Source: Blautia caecimuris (lineage in GTDB: Bacteria; Bacillota; Clostridia; Lachnospirales; Lachnospiraceae). Taken from it: DNA of 64,000 nt. Below, piece after piece: positions 26,463 through 35,125 of the stretch. The notes beneath the pieces were generated by a model that saw only the letters and a program-made list of their open reading frames with translations, did no database searches and was not told the origin of the DNA. The stretch spans positions 274,279-338,278 of the forward strand of contig NZ_JANJZT010000001.1 in assembly GCF_024622975.1 (NCBI RefSeq). Reading direction: 5' to 3'. Position 1 is the stretch's first letter. Each line of letters begins with the position of its first letter. Both the position numbers and the translations under genes were made by a program.

Positions 26463-27224
26463 TTATTCTTCCATCTGCGGTTTCTGGCGGTACGCAGTAG
26501 GATTTATTCCGGTAAGCTTGCGGAAGGTTTTGCTGAAATGGAACTGATCCGGGTAGCCGACTTTTTCACCCACCTCACGGATGGGAAGAGTGGTATTTAA
26601 CAAAAGATGCTTGGCTTCGTGGATGCGTACGTCTGTAAGATACTTTAACGGTGTGTTTCCCACGTATCTGTTGAACAGCTTTGTGAGATACGCAGAGCTG
26701 AAGCCCATACGGGAAGAAATATCCGAGAAGTCAATATCGTCCATGTAGTGATTGCGGATATAAAGAACTACGTAGTCTACGATTTCCTGGGAATCCTTTC
26801 CCGCCATGGAGGTGTCCTCCTCCAGCTCATAATATTTCTGCAGAGCAAGGCTTGCCTTTCCAAGAGTGCTTTCCAGACTTTCACGGGTCACAGGCTTCAG
26901 GAGATAGTCAAATACACCCTGGCGCAGAGCCTCCTGAGCGTACTGGAAGTCTGCATAGCCGGACAGGATCACAGTAAGAATATGGGGATACTGCTGGTGG
27001 ATGTTACGGGCAAGAGTCAGTCCATCCATAACAGGCATACGGATATCTGTGATGATGAGATGGATATCCTCCTGCTTCAGGGCATCCAGAGCTTCCTGTC
27101 CGTCCATTGCCTGACAGACTACCTTGTAGCCGTTGTCCAGAGCGTCGATGTGTCTGGCAAGAGACTGGCGGAGCAGTTCTTCGTCTTCAACCAGCATGAT
27201 GTTATAATGTTTGATCTTTTTCAT
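26463..27224 (-). CDS. YesN-type response regulator with AraC DNA-binding domain
   Basis: 253 residues. The receiver domain at residues 1-125 has the acidic pair (MLVEDEELL), the phosphorylation Asp in LIITDIRMPVMDG and Lys in YLLKPVTRE. The C-terminal AraC domain has DFSDISSRMGFSSAYLTKLF and IREVGEKVGYPDQFHFSKTF. This is the standard partner of YesM-like sensor kinases controlling carbohydrate ABC transporters. The gene overlaps the end of the kinase gene by 23 bases and is co-transcribed with it. It likely controls the divergent permease-GH31 operon, perhaps the binding protein too. Confidence 0.93.
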   Translation of the reverse strand: MKKIKHYNIMLVEDEELLRQSLARHIDALDNGYKVVCQAMDGQEALDALKQEDIHLIITDIRMPVMDGLTLARNIHQQYPHILTVILSGYADFQYAQEALRQGVFDYLLKPVTRESLESTLGKASLALQKYYELEEDTSMAGKDSQEIVDYVVLYIRNHYMDDIDFSDISSRMGFSSAYLTKLFNRYVGNTPLKYLTDVRIHEAKHLLLNTTLPIREVGEKVGYPDQFHFSKTFRKLTGINPTAYRQKPQMEE

Positions 27225-29028
27225 GAAAACGTCCTCCTACAATTACAAAAGCGCCTCCTTCGGGCAGATTTCCGAACTGGAACAAAAAAGAGCTTCCGAA
27301 CAGAAGATAAAAGCGGATAAAAATATTGAGAATACCCATGCCGTCCAGCTCCAGGCTGGGAAGCCGGCTGTATTTCAGGATTTCATCCATCTGAGATCGG
27401 AGATGTCTGTCTACCTCCGGGTCAAAGCCGGGGCCGTTGTCCTTTACGGAGATCAGCCACTGTCCGGCATCAATGTAGCCCTCAATGCGGATATGCCAGG
27501 GCGGCGCTGTTTTTGATACAAATTTTACCGAATTTTCAATCAGAAGCTGGATGCACAGCTTGGGGATCTTCAGATCCAGAAGATCATCGCCAATGTCAAA
27601 CTCATAAGTGAATTTGTCCTTAAAGCGCATTTTCATACAGTTTAAATAAAGAGAACAGTGCTCCAGTTCCTCCTCCACTGTGGAAACTGATTCTTTGTCT
27701 GAAGATATGTATCGGAGAATGGAGGTGATATCCTGGCACATGGAGGTGACCTCCTCCGTCATTCCCTCTTCGGCCATAGCTCCGATGGTATTCAGGGAAT
27801 TGTAGAGAAAATGAGGATTCATCTGTGCCTGTAAAGCAAGCATCTGGGCCTGTATCTCAGATTCCTTCATCACAAGAAGGGATTCCGTTGCAGCCTCCTG
27901 GGCGCGGATGGAGCTGTTCAGAGAGTCGCGCAGCCGGTCGATCTCTATGACTCCGGAATCTTTCAGACTGATCTGCCGGAACTTTCCGGCGGAATCAGAC
28001 TGTGACAGAAACTGGTGCATTTCTGTCAGTGGCTGGGCAAGCCTGCGGCTTAAAAATCCTGCCACAAAATAGCAGACTACAAACAGACTGAGAGCCAGCA
28101 GGGGAATCCACATGAGGCTGGCAAGGATGGGAGTATAAAAGCCTGTGTTATTAATGGATGCAGTTACAGTAAATCCGCTGTAGTCCAGAGGGCACACAGT
28201 GACAAACTCTTTTTGCTGCTTCAGATCATTATATATCCGGGCGCTGTCTGAAGAAAGATCACGGGAGTTAAGTTCCGTGAAATAATCAAAGTGTTTTTCA
28301 CCGCCAGAGGCAGTATCCGGATAAATCTGCCTGCCGTCCTCATCATACACGGTGATATCAATACTGGAAGAAGTGGTGGGCGAAAGCGCTTCCTCAAAAA
28401 GCTCATCATAGTATTTGGACACTTCCACAAAGCCGGCAGGATTATGGTAGTTGTCAAAGTACATACGGTAAAGGGAAAAATAAAACCTGTCAGTCTCAGT
28501 TCCTGAGTGCCGGGAGAGAAGAGGATGGCTGTCAGCCTGAAAAAAACGGTAGCCGTCCTTTTCTACCGCTCCCTTATACCAGGGAAGATCGGCTGTACTT
28601 TTGGACAGTCTGCCGTAATAGTTTCCCACTCCATATCCGCCTGACTCCATGGAATAAAGATTCACCTGGCGGATGGAGGTGTCAATTCCTCGTATGGAAA
28701 CAAGAGAGTTGTTCAGCTGATTCTGCTGCTGACGCCGCTCATAGGCGGAGGCATTTTTGTTCTGGCTCCACTCAGCAAAGGTGTCTTTTACGGAGGTGGA
28801 GTTGATCACATTAAGACATATATTATCCATCTGGCTGATCTGAAGGTCAATGGCATCGCCAATACTGGAGCTTGTGCGGATAATGTCATTCTCCATATTT
28901 TTGTACATTTTTGTGTACTGGATCAGATAGACAATGGCTGAGACTATGATCAGCAGCGCTGCGGTTACCGATAAAAAACGGTAAAACAGAATGGTCTGAA
29001 TACTCTTTTTTCCATGTCTGGCAAACAT
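27202..29028 (-). CDS. YesM-type sensor histidine kinase
   Basis: 608 residues from the ATG at 29028, chosen because CGGAGG lies just upstream; an upstream in-frame start would add 21 residues without a ribosome site. Order: membrane helix 1 (about residues 18-36), a large external sensor region, membrane helix 2 (SLMWIPLLALSLFVVCYFVA), HAMP, then the His_kinase segment QAQMNPHFLYNSLNTIG with the phosphorylated His. The ATPase domain has CIQLLIENSVKF and DNGPGFDP. It senses an extracellular sugar or a loaded binding protein and phosphorylates the YesN-like regulator. It is divergent from the permeases. Confidence 0.93.
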   Translation of the reverse strand: MFARHGKKSIQTILFYRFLSVTAALLIIVSAIVYLIQYTKMYKNMENDIIRTSSSIGDAIDLQISQMDNICLNVINSTSVKDTFAEWSQNKNASAYERRQQQNQLNNSLVSIRGIDTSIRQVNLYSMESGGYGVGNYYGRLSKSTADLPWYKGAVEKDGYRFFQADSHPLLSRHSGTETDRFYFSLYRMYFDNYHNPAGFVEVSKYYDELFEEALSPTTSSSIDITVYDEDGRQIYPDTASGGEKHFDYFTELNSRDLSSDSARIYNDLKQQKEFVTVCPLDYSGFTVTASINNTGFYTPILASLMWIPLLALSLFVVCYFVAGFLSRRLAQPLTEMHQFLSQSDSAGKFRQISLKDSGVIEIDRLRDSLNSSIRAQEAATESLLVMKESEIQAQMLALQAQMNPHFLYNSLNTIGAMAEEGMTEEVTSMCQDITSILRYISSDKESVSTVEEELEHCSLYLNCMKMRFKDKFTYEFDIGDDLLDLKIPKLCIQLLIENSVKFVSKTAPPWHIRIEGYIDAGQWLISVKDNGPGFDPEVDRHLRSQMDEILKYSRLPSLELDGMGILNIFIRFYLLFGSSFLFQFGNLPEGGAFVIVGGRFHEKDQTL

Positions 29029-29070
29029 AAGACACACCTCCGATTTTATCTTTTGCCATTGCACCATGGT

Positions 29071-29168
29071 CACTAAACTTGGTGTTCGCATCGCTCGACC
29101 TCGTTAAGTGTCCAGGCATATATTCTCACTAAATTCATCCTGCGTCTTTGACTTGGATTCATTAAGTG
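29071..29168. promoter_or_regulatory. two tandem dyads in the divergent control region
   Basis: CACTAAAC (29071-29078) and GTTAAGTG (29103-29110) form an imperfect dyad. CACTAAAT (29127-29134) and ATTAAGTG (29161-29168) form a second one with nearly the same spacing, 56-58 bases further on. They lie upstream of the sensor kinase and permease genes. They could be regulator-binding sites; no protein can be assigned. The rest of 29169-29295 has only AT-rich sequence and the permease ribosome site. Confidence 0.4.
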
Positions 29169-29295
29169 TTCATATTGTACCACATCTGGTTAAAAAAATA
29201 CATAAATAAAACAGGCGAGTGCATGGGAAAATTATGCGTTTTACCCTAAAATAAAGAAAAACAGAGAGAAACAAAGAGAAATGGAGGAGGATTTT

Positions 29296-30171
29296 GTGAA
29301 CAAATCAAAAATTTATCCCTGGTATTTTGCAGCAGGCGCTATTTTTATCTATACGGCCCTGTCCGTTATTCCCGGGATCATTGGAATCGGCTATTCTTTT
29401 ACAGACTGGTCTGCATATTCAAAGGAGCTGAATTTTGTTGGCTTTCAAAATTTTATTGATGTATTCAGCGGCGACCAGGATTATCTGCAGTACATACTGA
29501 ACACACTTTTATTTACTGTGGTGACCACTGCTGCAAAAACAGGACTGGGACTTTTGTTCGCCCTTGCCCTCAGCAGGAATATTAAGGCAAAGAATTTCCA
29601 CAGAGGCGTAATGTACATGCCGTCAGTTCTTTCTATTCTGATCATTGGCCTTGTATTTACTTCCATTCTGAATCCGAAAAACGGTCTTCTTAATGAGGGA
29701 CTTCGGATGATCGGTCTGGAAAGTCTTACACAGAGATGGCTTACCGATCCGCAGATCGCATTCTGGTCTGTTATGGGGGTTGATATCTGGCGTGGAACCG
29801 GATACATTATGACAATTCTGATCGTGGGCATTCTTGCCATCCCCAATGTTTATTATGAGGCCGCAAGTATTGACGGAGCAAACGGATTTAAAAAATTCAG
29901 CTACATTACTCTTCCCATGCTGAAGCAGACTCTGGCAGTAACTATCGTACTGAACGTGCTTTATGGCCTGAAGGTATTTGATATGGTATATGCCCTGACA
30001 AACGGAGGACCGGGACACAGAACAGAGGTTATGTACACTGCAGTATTTAAGCAGTTTTCCCAGGGCCTGTATGCACAGGGCACCACTATCAGTTCCGTTA
30101 TGTTCATTTTTATGGTGATCGTAGGCTACTTTATGATTAAGATTCTGACGAAAGATGAGGTGATCGAGTAA
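29296..30171 (+). CDS. ABC sugar permease, MalF/UgpA-like
   Basis: 291 residues from the GTG at 29296, which has GGAGGAGG six bases upstream; the ATG at 29281 contains that ribosome site and is unlikely. It has about six membrane helices (first FAAGAIFIYTALSVIPGIIG). The coupling motif is EAASIDGANGFKKFSYITLP, the EAA loop that docks the ATPase. It pairs with the next gene to form the membrane channel for an oligosaccharide. Its TAATG junction with the next gene shows coupled translation. Confidence 0.92.
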   Translation: MNKSKIYPWYFAAGAIFIYTALSVIPGIIGIGYSFTDWSAYSKELNFVGFQNFIDVFSGDQDYLQYILNTLLFTVVTTAAKTGLGLLFALALSRNIKAKNFHRGVMYMPSVLSILIIGLVFTSILNPKNGLLNEGLRMIGLESLTQRWLTDPQIAFWSVMGVDIWRGTGYIMTILIVGILAIPNVYYEAASIDGANGFKKFSYITLPMLKQTLAVTIVLNVLYGLKVFDMVYALTNGGPGHRTEVMYTAVFKQFSQGLYAQGTTISSVMFIFMVIVGYFMIKILTKDEVIE

Positions 30172-31001
30172 TGAATGCGAAAACCAAGAAAATCATTCTG
30201 ACAATATTAAAAAATATCCTTGCATGGATTTTTTCTCTGATCATGCTGATCCCTCTTCTTCTGATCGTGATCAATGCATTTAAACCGGATTCTGAGGCCC
30301 TTACCTTGTCTCTGACGCTTCCAAAGATTTGGGAGTTCAGTAATTTTTCAGTTGTGATTGAAAAAGGAAAGCTGGGAACCAGCTTCCTGAACAGTCTTCT
30401 GTATGCAGGCTGCGCAACGGTCATTACTGTAATCCTTGCATCCATGGCAGCCTATGTACTTGCCAGAAGACGGGGAAAAGCTGACAACAGACTGTATATG
30501 TACATGGTTCTGGGTATTGTGATCCCCATTAACTATGTATCTCTGATGAAAGTGATGCAGGTGACACAGTTAAATGATACAAGGCTGGGTATCATTCTTC
30601 TGTATGTGGCAATGCAGCTTCCGTTTTCTGTATTCCTTTTGTACGGCTTTGTGTCAAAGGTTCCGGTGGATCTGGATGAGGCGGCAGTGCTGGACGGCTG
30701 CGGACCCTGGAGACTTTTCTTTAATATCGTCATGCCGATGATGAAATCAAGTATGGTGACAGCGGCAGTTCTCTGCTTCCTGAATACATGGAATGAGTTC
30801 GTAATGCCTCTGTATTTCCTGAATTCTTCCGAAAAATGGCCGATGACACTGGCTGTATACAATTTCTTCGGACAGTATTCAAAGAGCTGGAACCTGATCT
30901 GTGCGGACATTCTTCTGACCTGTCTGCCGGTTATCATTATGTATCTGGTGTGCCAGAAGCATATCGTAGGCGGACAGACCGCCGGAGCAGTAAAGGGCTG
31001 A
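30171..31001 (+). CDS. ABC sugar permease, MalG/UgpE-like
   Basis: 276 residues, six membrane helices. The EAA motif reads DEAAVLDGCGPWRLFFNIVMP, and the first helix is ILAWIFSLIMLIPLLLIVIN. It starts on the last base of the previous stop codon. Together with its partner it forms a heterodimeric pore served by the binding protein at 24.8 kb. No ATPase lies nearby, so a shared MsmK-like subunit encoded elsewhere is expected. Confidence 0.92.
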   Translation: MNAKTKKIILTILKNILAWIFSLIMLIPLLLIVINAFKPDSEALTLSLTLPKIWEFSNFSVVIEKGKLGTSFLNSLLYAGCATVITVILASMAAYVLARRRGKADNRLYMYMVLGIVIPINYVSLMKVMQVTQLNDTRLGIILLYVAMQLPFSVFLLYGFVSKVPVDLDEAAVLDGCGPWRLFFNIVMPMMKSSMVTAAVLCFLNTWNEFVMPLYFLNSSEKWPMTLAVYNFFGQYSKSWNLICADILLTCLPVIIMYLVCQKHIVGGQTAGAVKG

Positions 31002-31042
31002 TGCCCTTTTTCTGCTTAATCTGAAAATAAAGGAGAAGTATT

Positions 31043-33469
31043 ATGGGTATTATGCAGAAACATGAGTGGGAATTTCGATTAAAGGACGGAAACTGCAGGG
31101 TTCAGGCAGTACGTAACAATATTATCAGATGTTCTTACACAAAAAGAGAGAACTGGGAGCAAAAGTCACCTGTTGGCATTAAGGTATGTCCGGAAAGCTC
31201 TTTTAGTGTCAGTGAGGGCGGAGAAAAAACTGTTTTCCGGACAGAGAGAGTGGTTTTGGAGGCTGACAGCAAAAACGGAGGCTTTGTATGGCGGAATGCT
31301 GATGACGGCCGTGTACTTTTGAAGGAGGGCCGCAAGGAACTGACAGAGGCTCCTCTTATGGTTTATTCTACAGGGGGCGAGGAGCCTGTTATCAAAAGAG
31401 TTCAGACCGTAGACGGCGAGAGAAATTTTGTGCAGAATCTGAAGGCTGTGGAGGATCACATGGCCTTTCACGGAAAACTGAACTTCTGCTGGCAGCCGGA
31501 CGAGCATATCCATGGTCTTGGACAGGGGGAGGAAGGCATTTATGATTATCGTGGAAACGTTCAGTACCTTTATCAGCATAATATGCGCATCCCGATCCCC
31601 TTCCTGGTATCGGACAGGGGATATGGAATCCTGGTGGACTGCGGCTCCCTGATGACCTTTAACGACGACTGCAGAGGCTCCTGGCTGTATCTGGATATGA
31701 TCGAGCAGCTGGATTATTATTTTATCAGAGGAGAGAACCTGGATGAGATCATCAAAGGCTTCCGTTTTCTTACAGGACGGGCCGTGATGCTGCCCAAATG
31801 GTCCTTTGGCTATGTGCAGTCCAAAGAAGCCTACAAAACTCAGGACGAGGTAGTTGGTATTGCAAAGAAATACCGTGATCTTGACATTCCTCTGGACTGT
31901 GTGGTACAGGACTGGAATACCTGGGAGCCGGGCAAATGGGGAAACAAGCGTGTGGACAGAGAACGCTATCCAAGCCTGACAGAAATGAATCAGAAGCTTC
32001 ACGATATGCATGTGCATTCCATGGTATCGGTATGGCCGAATATGAATTCCGGAACAGAGGATTACGAGGAGATGAAGGCGGCAGGACATCTTTTTTATGA
32101 TTATGCCACCTACAATGCTTTTTCTGAGGAAGCAAGAGAACTTTACTGGAAACAGGCGGAGAGGGAGCTGTTTTCCGGAGGCTTTGATTCCTGGTGGTGT
32201 GATTCTACAGAGCCCTTTTCCGGCCCGGACTGGAATGGTGAGTTTAAAAGAGAGCCATGGGAGCGTTTCCGCCTGGTAGGAGACGAGCACCGCAGATTCC
32301 TTGGGGCAGAGAGGGCAAACCTTTATGCGGCTGCACATGCTCAGGGGATTTATGAAAATCAGAGAAAGTCCAATCCGGACAAACGTGTTCTGAACCTGAC
32401 ACGCTCCGGTTATGCATCCAGTCAGAAATTCGGAACTGTCCTGTGGTCAGGAGATATTTTTGCCTCCTGGGATACCATGAAAAAACAGATCCATGAGGGG
32501 CTGAATATGTGTATGAGCGGTATGCCCTACTGGACTCTTGATATCGGCGGTTTCTTTACCGTAAACGAAAACTGGCAGCACAGAGGCTGCTCCTGCAGCA
32601 AGGATCCAACGCCAAAGTGGTTCTGGAGAGGGGATTACGAGGAAGGTGTGGAGGATTACGGTTACAGAGAACTGTATGTGCGCTGGTTTGAGCAGGGAGT
32701 TTTTCTTCCCATGTTCCGTTCACACGGCACGGACACCCCCAGGGAGGTGTGGAATTTCGGCAGGCCAGGCGAGCCTTTCTATGATGCGCTTGTAAAGAAT
32801 ATTGAGCTGAGATACAGACTGATGCCTTATATTTACTCCAATGCAGCAAGAATCTGGACAGATGATTATACAATGATGAGAAGCCTGCTTTTTGATTTTG
32901 CACAGGATAAACGCGCAGCGGCGCTGGGAGATGAGTATATGTTTGGCGACAGCCTTCTGGTATGCCCGGTAACAGAACCTATGTATTATGAGAGGGAAAG
33001 CCGCGCCATTGACCGTGAGAAGCTCTGGAACTGCTATCTTCCGGCGGGAACGAAATGGTATGATTTCCATACGCTGAAAGAATATGAGGGGGGCACAGAG
33101 GTGGAAGCGGACGCTTCCCTTGACCATATTCCGGTATTTGTAAAGGCCGGAGCTGTCATTCCCATGGAGCAGAAAATGCGCTATGCGGACGAGGCGGTGG
33201 ATACACCCTTTGAGATCCATATTTATCCGGGCGCTGACGGAAGCTTTGTTCTGTATGAGGATGACGGAGACGGATATGCATATGAGCAGGGCAAATATAA
33301 CCAGATTTCTCTTACCTGGAAGGATGATGAGCACTGCCTGACAATCGGCGCAGCAGAGCATACCTTTGCACAGGGGCTGAAGGGACGTGAATGCCGCGTG
33401 ATCCTGGAAGGAGATAAGGTGGAGAAACGTTTTGTATATGACGGAAAGGAGAGACGTATTTCTCTGTAA
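31043..33469 (+). CDS. glycoside hydrolase family 31 (alpha-glucosidase/alpha-xylosidase type)
   Basis: 808 residues. An N-terminal beta domain (Gal-mutarotase-like) precedes the TIM barrel. The nucleophile is in FDSWWCDSTEPFSG and the general acid Asp region is in FRSHGTDTPREVWNFG; the barrel signature GMPYWTLDIGGFFTV is typical. The C-terminal beta domain includes a DUF5110-like part (FVLYEDDGDGYAYEQGKYNQ). There is no signal peptide, so the enzyme acts on sugars already imported by the adjacent permeases, removing terminal alpha-linked glucose or xylose. Substrate choice cannot be settled by eye. It is 41 bases after the permease gene, in one operon. Confidence 0.92.
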   Translation: MGIMQKHEWEFRLKDGNCRVQAVRNNIIRCSYTKRENWEQKSPVGIKVCPESSFSVSEGGEKTVFRTERVVLEADSKNGGFVWRNADDGRVLLKEGRKELTEAPLMVYSTGGEEPVIKRVQTVDGERNFVQNLKAVEDHMAFHGKLNFCWQPDEHIHGLGQGEEGIYDYRGNVQYLYQHNMRIPIPFLVSDRGYGILVDCGSLMTFNDDCRGSWLYLDMIEQLDYYFIRGENLDEIIKGFRFLTGRAVMLPKWSFGYVQSKEAYKTQDEVVGIAKKYRDLDIPLDCVVQDWNTWEPGKWGNKRVDRERYPSLTEMNQKLHDMHVHSMVSVWPNMNSGTEDYEEMKAAGHLFYDYATYNAFSEEARELYWKQAERELFSGGFDSWWCDSTEPFSGPDWNGEFKREPWERFRLVGDEHRRFLGAERANLYAAAHAQGIYENQRKSNPDKRVLNLTRSGYASSQKFGTVLWSGDIFASWDTMKKQIHEGLNMCMSGMPYWTLDIGGFFTVNENWQHRGCSCSKDPTPKWFWRGDYEEGVEDYGYRELYVRWFEQGVFLPMFRSHGTDTPREVWNFGRPGEPFYDALVKNIELRYRLMPYIYSNAARIWTDDYTMMRSLLFDFAQDKRAAALGDEYMFGDSLLVCPVTEPMYYERESRAIDREKLWNCYLPAGTKWYDFHTLKEYEGGTEVEADASLDHIPVFVKAGAVIPMEQKMRYADEAVDTPFEIHIYPGADGSFVLYEDDGDGYAYEQGKYNQISLTWKDDEHCLTIGAAEHTFAQGLKGRECRVILEGDKVEKRFVYDGKERRISL

Positions 33470-33542
33470 GAGAACAGGTGTGCTTCCGGCTGATTAAGTT
33501 TTCTAATCTCTGAAAGTGCTGTTCTGCATAAATAAAAAAGAA

Positions 33543-33600
33543 TCCTGAAATTCACCTTTATTTCTGAAACAGATCAGGAATCTGCGGTGAAATTTCAGGA
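33543..33600 (-). terminator. terminator of the alcohol dehydrogenase gene
   Basis: Long hairpin with arms TCCTGAAATTCACC (33543-33556) and GGTGAAATTTCAGGA (33586-33600), differing by one bulged base. On the minus strand it is followed by a T run (complement of 33532-33537). It may also stop the GH31 transcript coming from the left. The remaining bases of 33470-33660 show nothing else. Confidence 0.65.
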
Positions 33601-33660
33601 TACTGACAAAAACTTTATTTCGATAGAAAAGACAGTTATCAGGTAGGCAGACCGGAAGGG

Positions 33661-34845
33661 TCAGCGGGCCATAAGATAGATTTTTTCCATGTCTTTCATA
33701 TTCAGCTGTTTGAAGACGCCGATGGTACGGGTGTCTTCAAAACTGCATTTAAAGGCAAGCTCATGAATCTGTTTTTCGTTCAGATCAAGACCGAGCTCCC
33801 GGAGGCTGGTGGGCATTTTTATGGAGCGGAAAAAATCTTCCATGGCTTCAATGCCGGCCAGCGCTGTTTTTTCAAAATCCACATAGCAGGGAATATCAAA
33901 TACATTTGTTGCAAACTGGGCGAAGCGCTCCGGGTTTTCCAGATATACATATCGTGCCCAGCTTCCCCAGATAGCGGCAAGTCCGGCGCCGTGCGCCACA
34001 TCATACAGACCACCCAGCTCATGCTCAAGCTGATGGCAGGCCCAGTCGCCGCCACCTGTTCCGCAGCCTGTAAGCCCGTTGTGGGACAGGCTTCCGGCCC
34101 ACATCACTTCGGCCCTTGCATTGTAGTTGCCCGGCTCTTTCATAAGTATTCTGGCATTGTAGATCACAGTCTGCATCAGGGACTCGCTGATACTGTCAGT
34201 GATCTCCATAGTTTCCAGATTGACAAAGTATCGTTCCATGGTATGCATGAGAATATCCACACATCCGCTCTCAGTCTGGTACTGGGGCAGTGTATAAGTA
34301 AGTCTGGGATTTAAAAGAGCGAATTTCGGACGGCAGAGATCGCTTCTGGTGCTTCCCCGCTTCAGCCATCCGTCCTCGTTGGTGATCACACAGGAACCGC
34401 TCATTTCACTTCCTGATGCGGCAATAGTGGGAATGGCGCCAATGGGAAGGCAGTCTTTGGGCACTTCTGTTTTCAGGAAGAAATTCCATACATCTGTCCA
34501 GGGGTTGGCAACGCCGTAGCCGATAGCCTTGCAGGAATCAATGACGCTTCCGCCTCCTACGGCAAGAAGAAAATCCACCTGCTCTTTTTTACACAGCTCA
34601 ATTCCTTCGCAAACCTTGCTGAGTCTGGGATTGGACACAACGCCTCCCAGCGTGACAAAATCCACCCCGGCTTCGGCAAGGCTGGATTTGATCTGATCCA
34701 GAAGTCCGGAAGAAACAGCGCTTCCGCTGCCGTAATGGATCAGAACTTTTTTGCAGCCGTATTCTTTCAGAAGTTCGCCGGCCTTCATGTGTGTATCTTT
34801 TCCAAAAATCACCCTTGTGGGGGTGTAATATTCAAAGCCTCTCAT
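33661..34845 (-). CDS. iron-containing alcohol dehydrogenase, butanol dehydrogenase-like
   Basis: 394 residues. The N-terminal domain has the NAD(P) binding segments VLIHYGSGSAVSSGL and LLAVGGGSVIDSCKAIGYG. The C-terminal helical domain has the metal-binding His set in WACHQLEHELGGLYDVAHGAG. It closely follows the BdhA/YqdH group, which reduces aldehydes to alcohols in fermentation. The N-terminus (RGFEYYTPTRVIFGKDTH) is typical. It is a single gene with its own terminator, divergent from glyA. Confidence 0.92.
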   Translation of the reverse strand: MRGFEYYTPTRVIFGKDTHMKAGELLKEYGCKKVLIHYGSGSAVSSGLLDQIKSSLAEAGVDFVTLGGVVSNPRLSKVCEGIELCKKEQVDFLLAVGGGSVIDSCKAIGYGVANPWTDVWNFFLKTEVPKDCLPIGAIPTIAASGSEMSGSCVITNEDGWLKRGSTRSDLCRPKFALLNPRLTYTLPQYQTESGCVDILMHTMERYFVNLETMEITDSISESLMQTVIYNARILMKEPGNYNARAEVMWAGSLSHNGLTGCGTGGGDWACHQLEHELGGLYDVAHGAGLAAIWGSWARYVYLENPERFAQFATNVFDIPCYVDFEKTALAGIEAMEDFFRSIKMPTSLRELGLDLNEKQIHELAFKCSFEDTRTIGVFKQLNMKDMEKIYLMAR

Positions 34846-34975
34846 AGCAAATGCTCCTTTTATGTTAATACTTCACTCTATTATAAAAAAGATATCATAA
34901 ATAGTCAAAAAAAACTTAATGAAATTGAAAAAGAATACAAAAATTTTTGTATGACGGACAAATGTCTTTTTCTCG

Positions 34976-35004
34976 TTGACATAGATAGGGGATTCAGGTA
35001 TAAT
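34976..35004 (+). promoter_or_regulatory. sigma-A promoter of glyA
   Basis: A perfect TTGACA (34976-34981), 17-base spacer and TATAAT (34999-35004). An 18-bp perfect palindrome, ATACAAAAATTTTTGTAT (34935-34952), lies 23 bases upstream of the -35 box and could bind a regulator. Confidence 0.85.
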
Positions 35005-35010
35005 CAATTC

Positions 35011-35112
35011 TAGTGTTGCGGAGAGCAGTAACAGTTTTAAGCACGGAAGGTCTGAGGGATTCAGAGAGTCTGAAGCAGACATGGACGTTTCGTTACGGAG
35101 AAAGATATTTAC
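35011..35112 (+). promoter_or_regulatory. structured glyA leader RNA, class unknown
   Basis: About 100 transcribed bases precede glyA. They hold two small perfect hairpins (CTGA-GGGAT-TCAG and GTCTG-AAG-CAGAC), and a GTAAC near the 5' end (in GCAGTAACAG) can pair with GTTAC near the 3' end (in TCGTTACGG), closing a multi-branch structure. GGAGAG, TTTTAAG and GGGAT are reminiscent of a tetrahydrofolate riboswitch, which would suit a folate enzyme, but the conserved 3' half is not there. I therefore do not name a class. Confidence 0.35.
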
Positions 35113-35125
35113 AAGGAGGATGAGC

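Noticed and set aside
35011..35112. Glycine, ZTP or tetrahydrofolate riboswitch
   Set aside because: Some short words match, but the conserved core of each class is incomplete, so it is listed as an unknown structured leader only.
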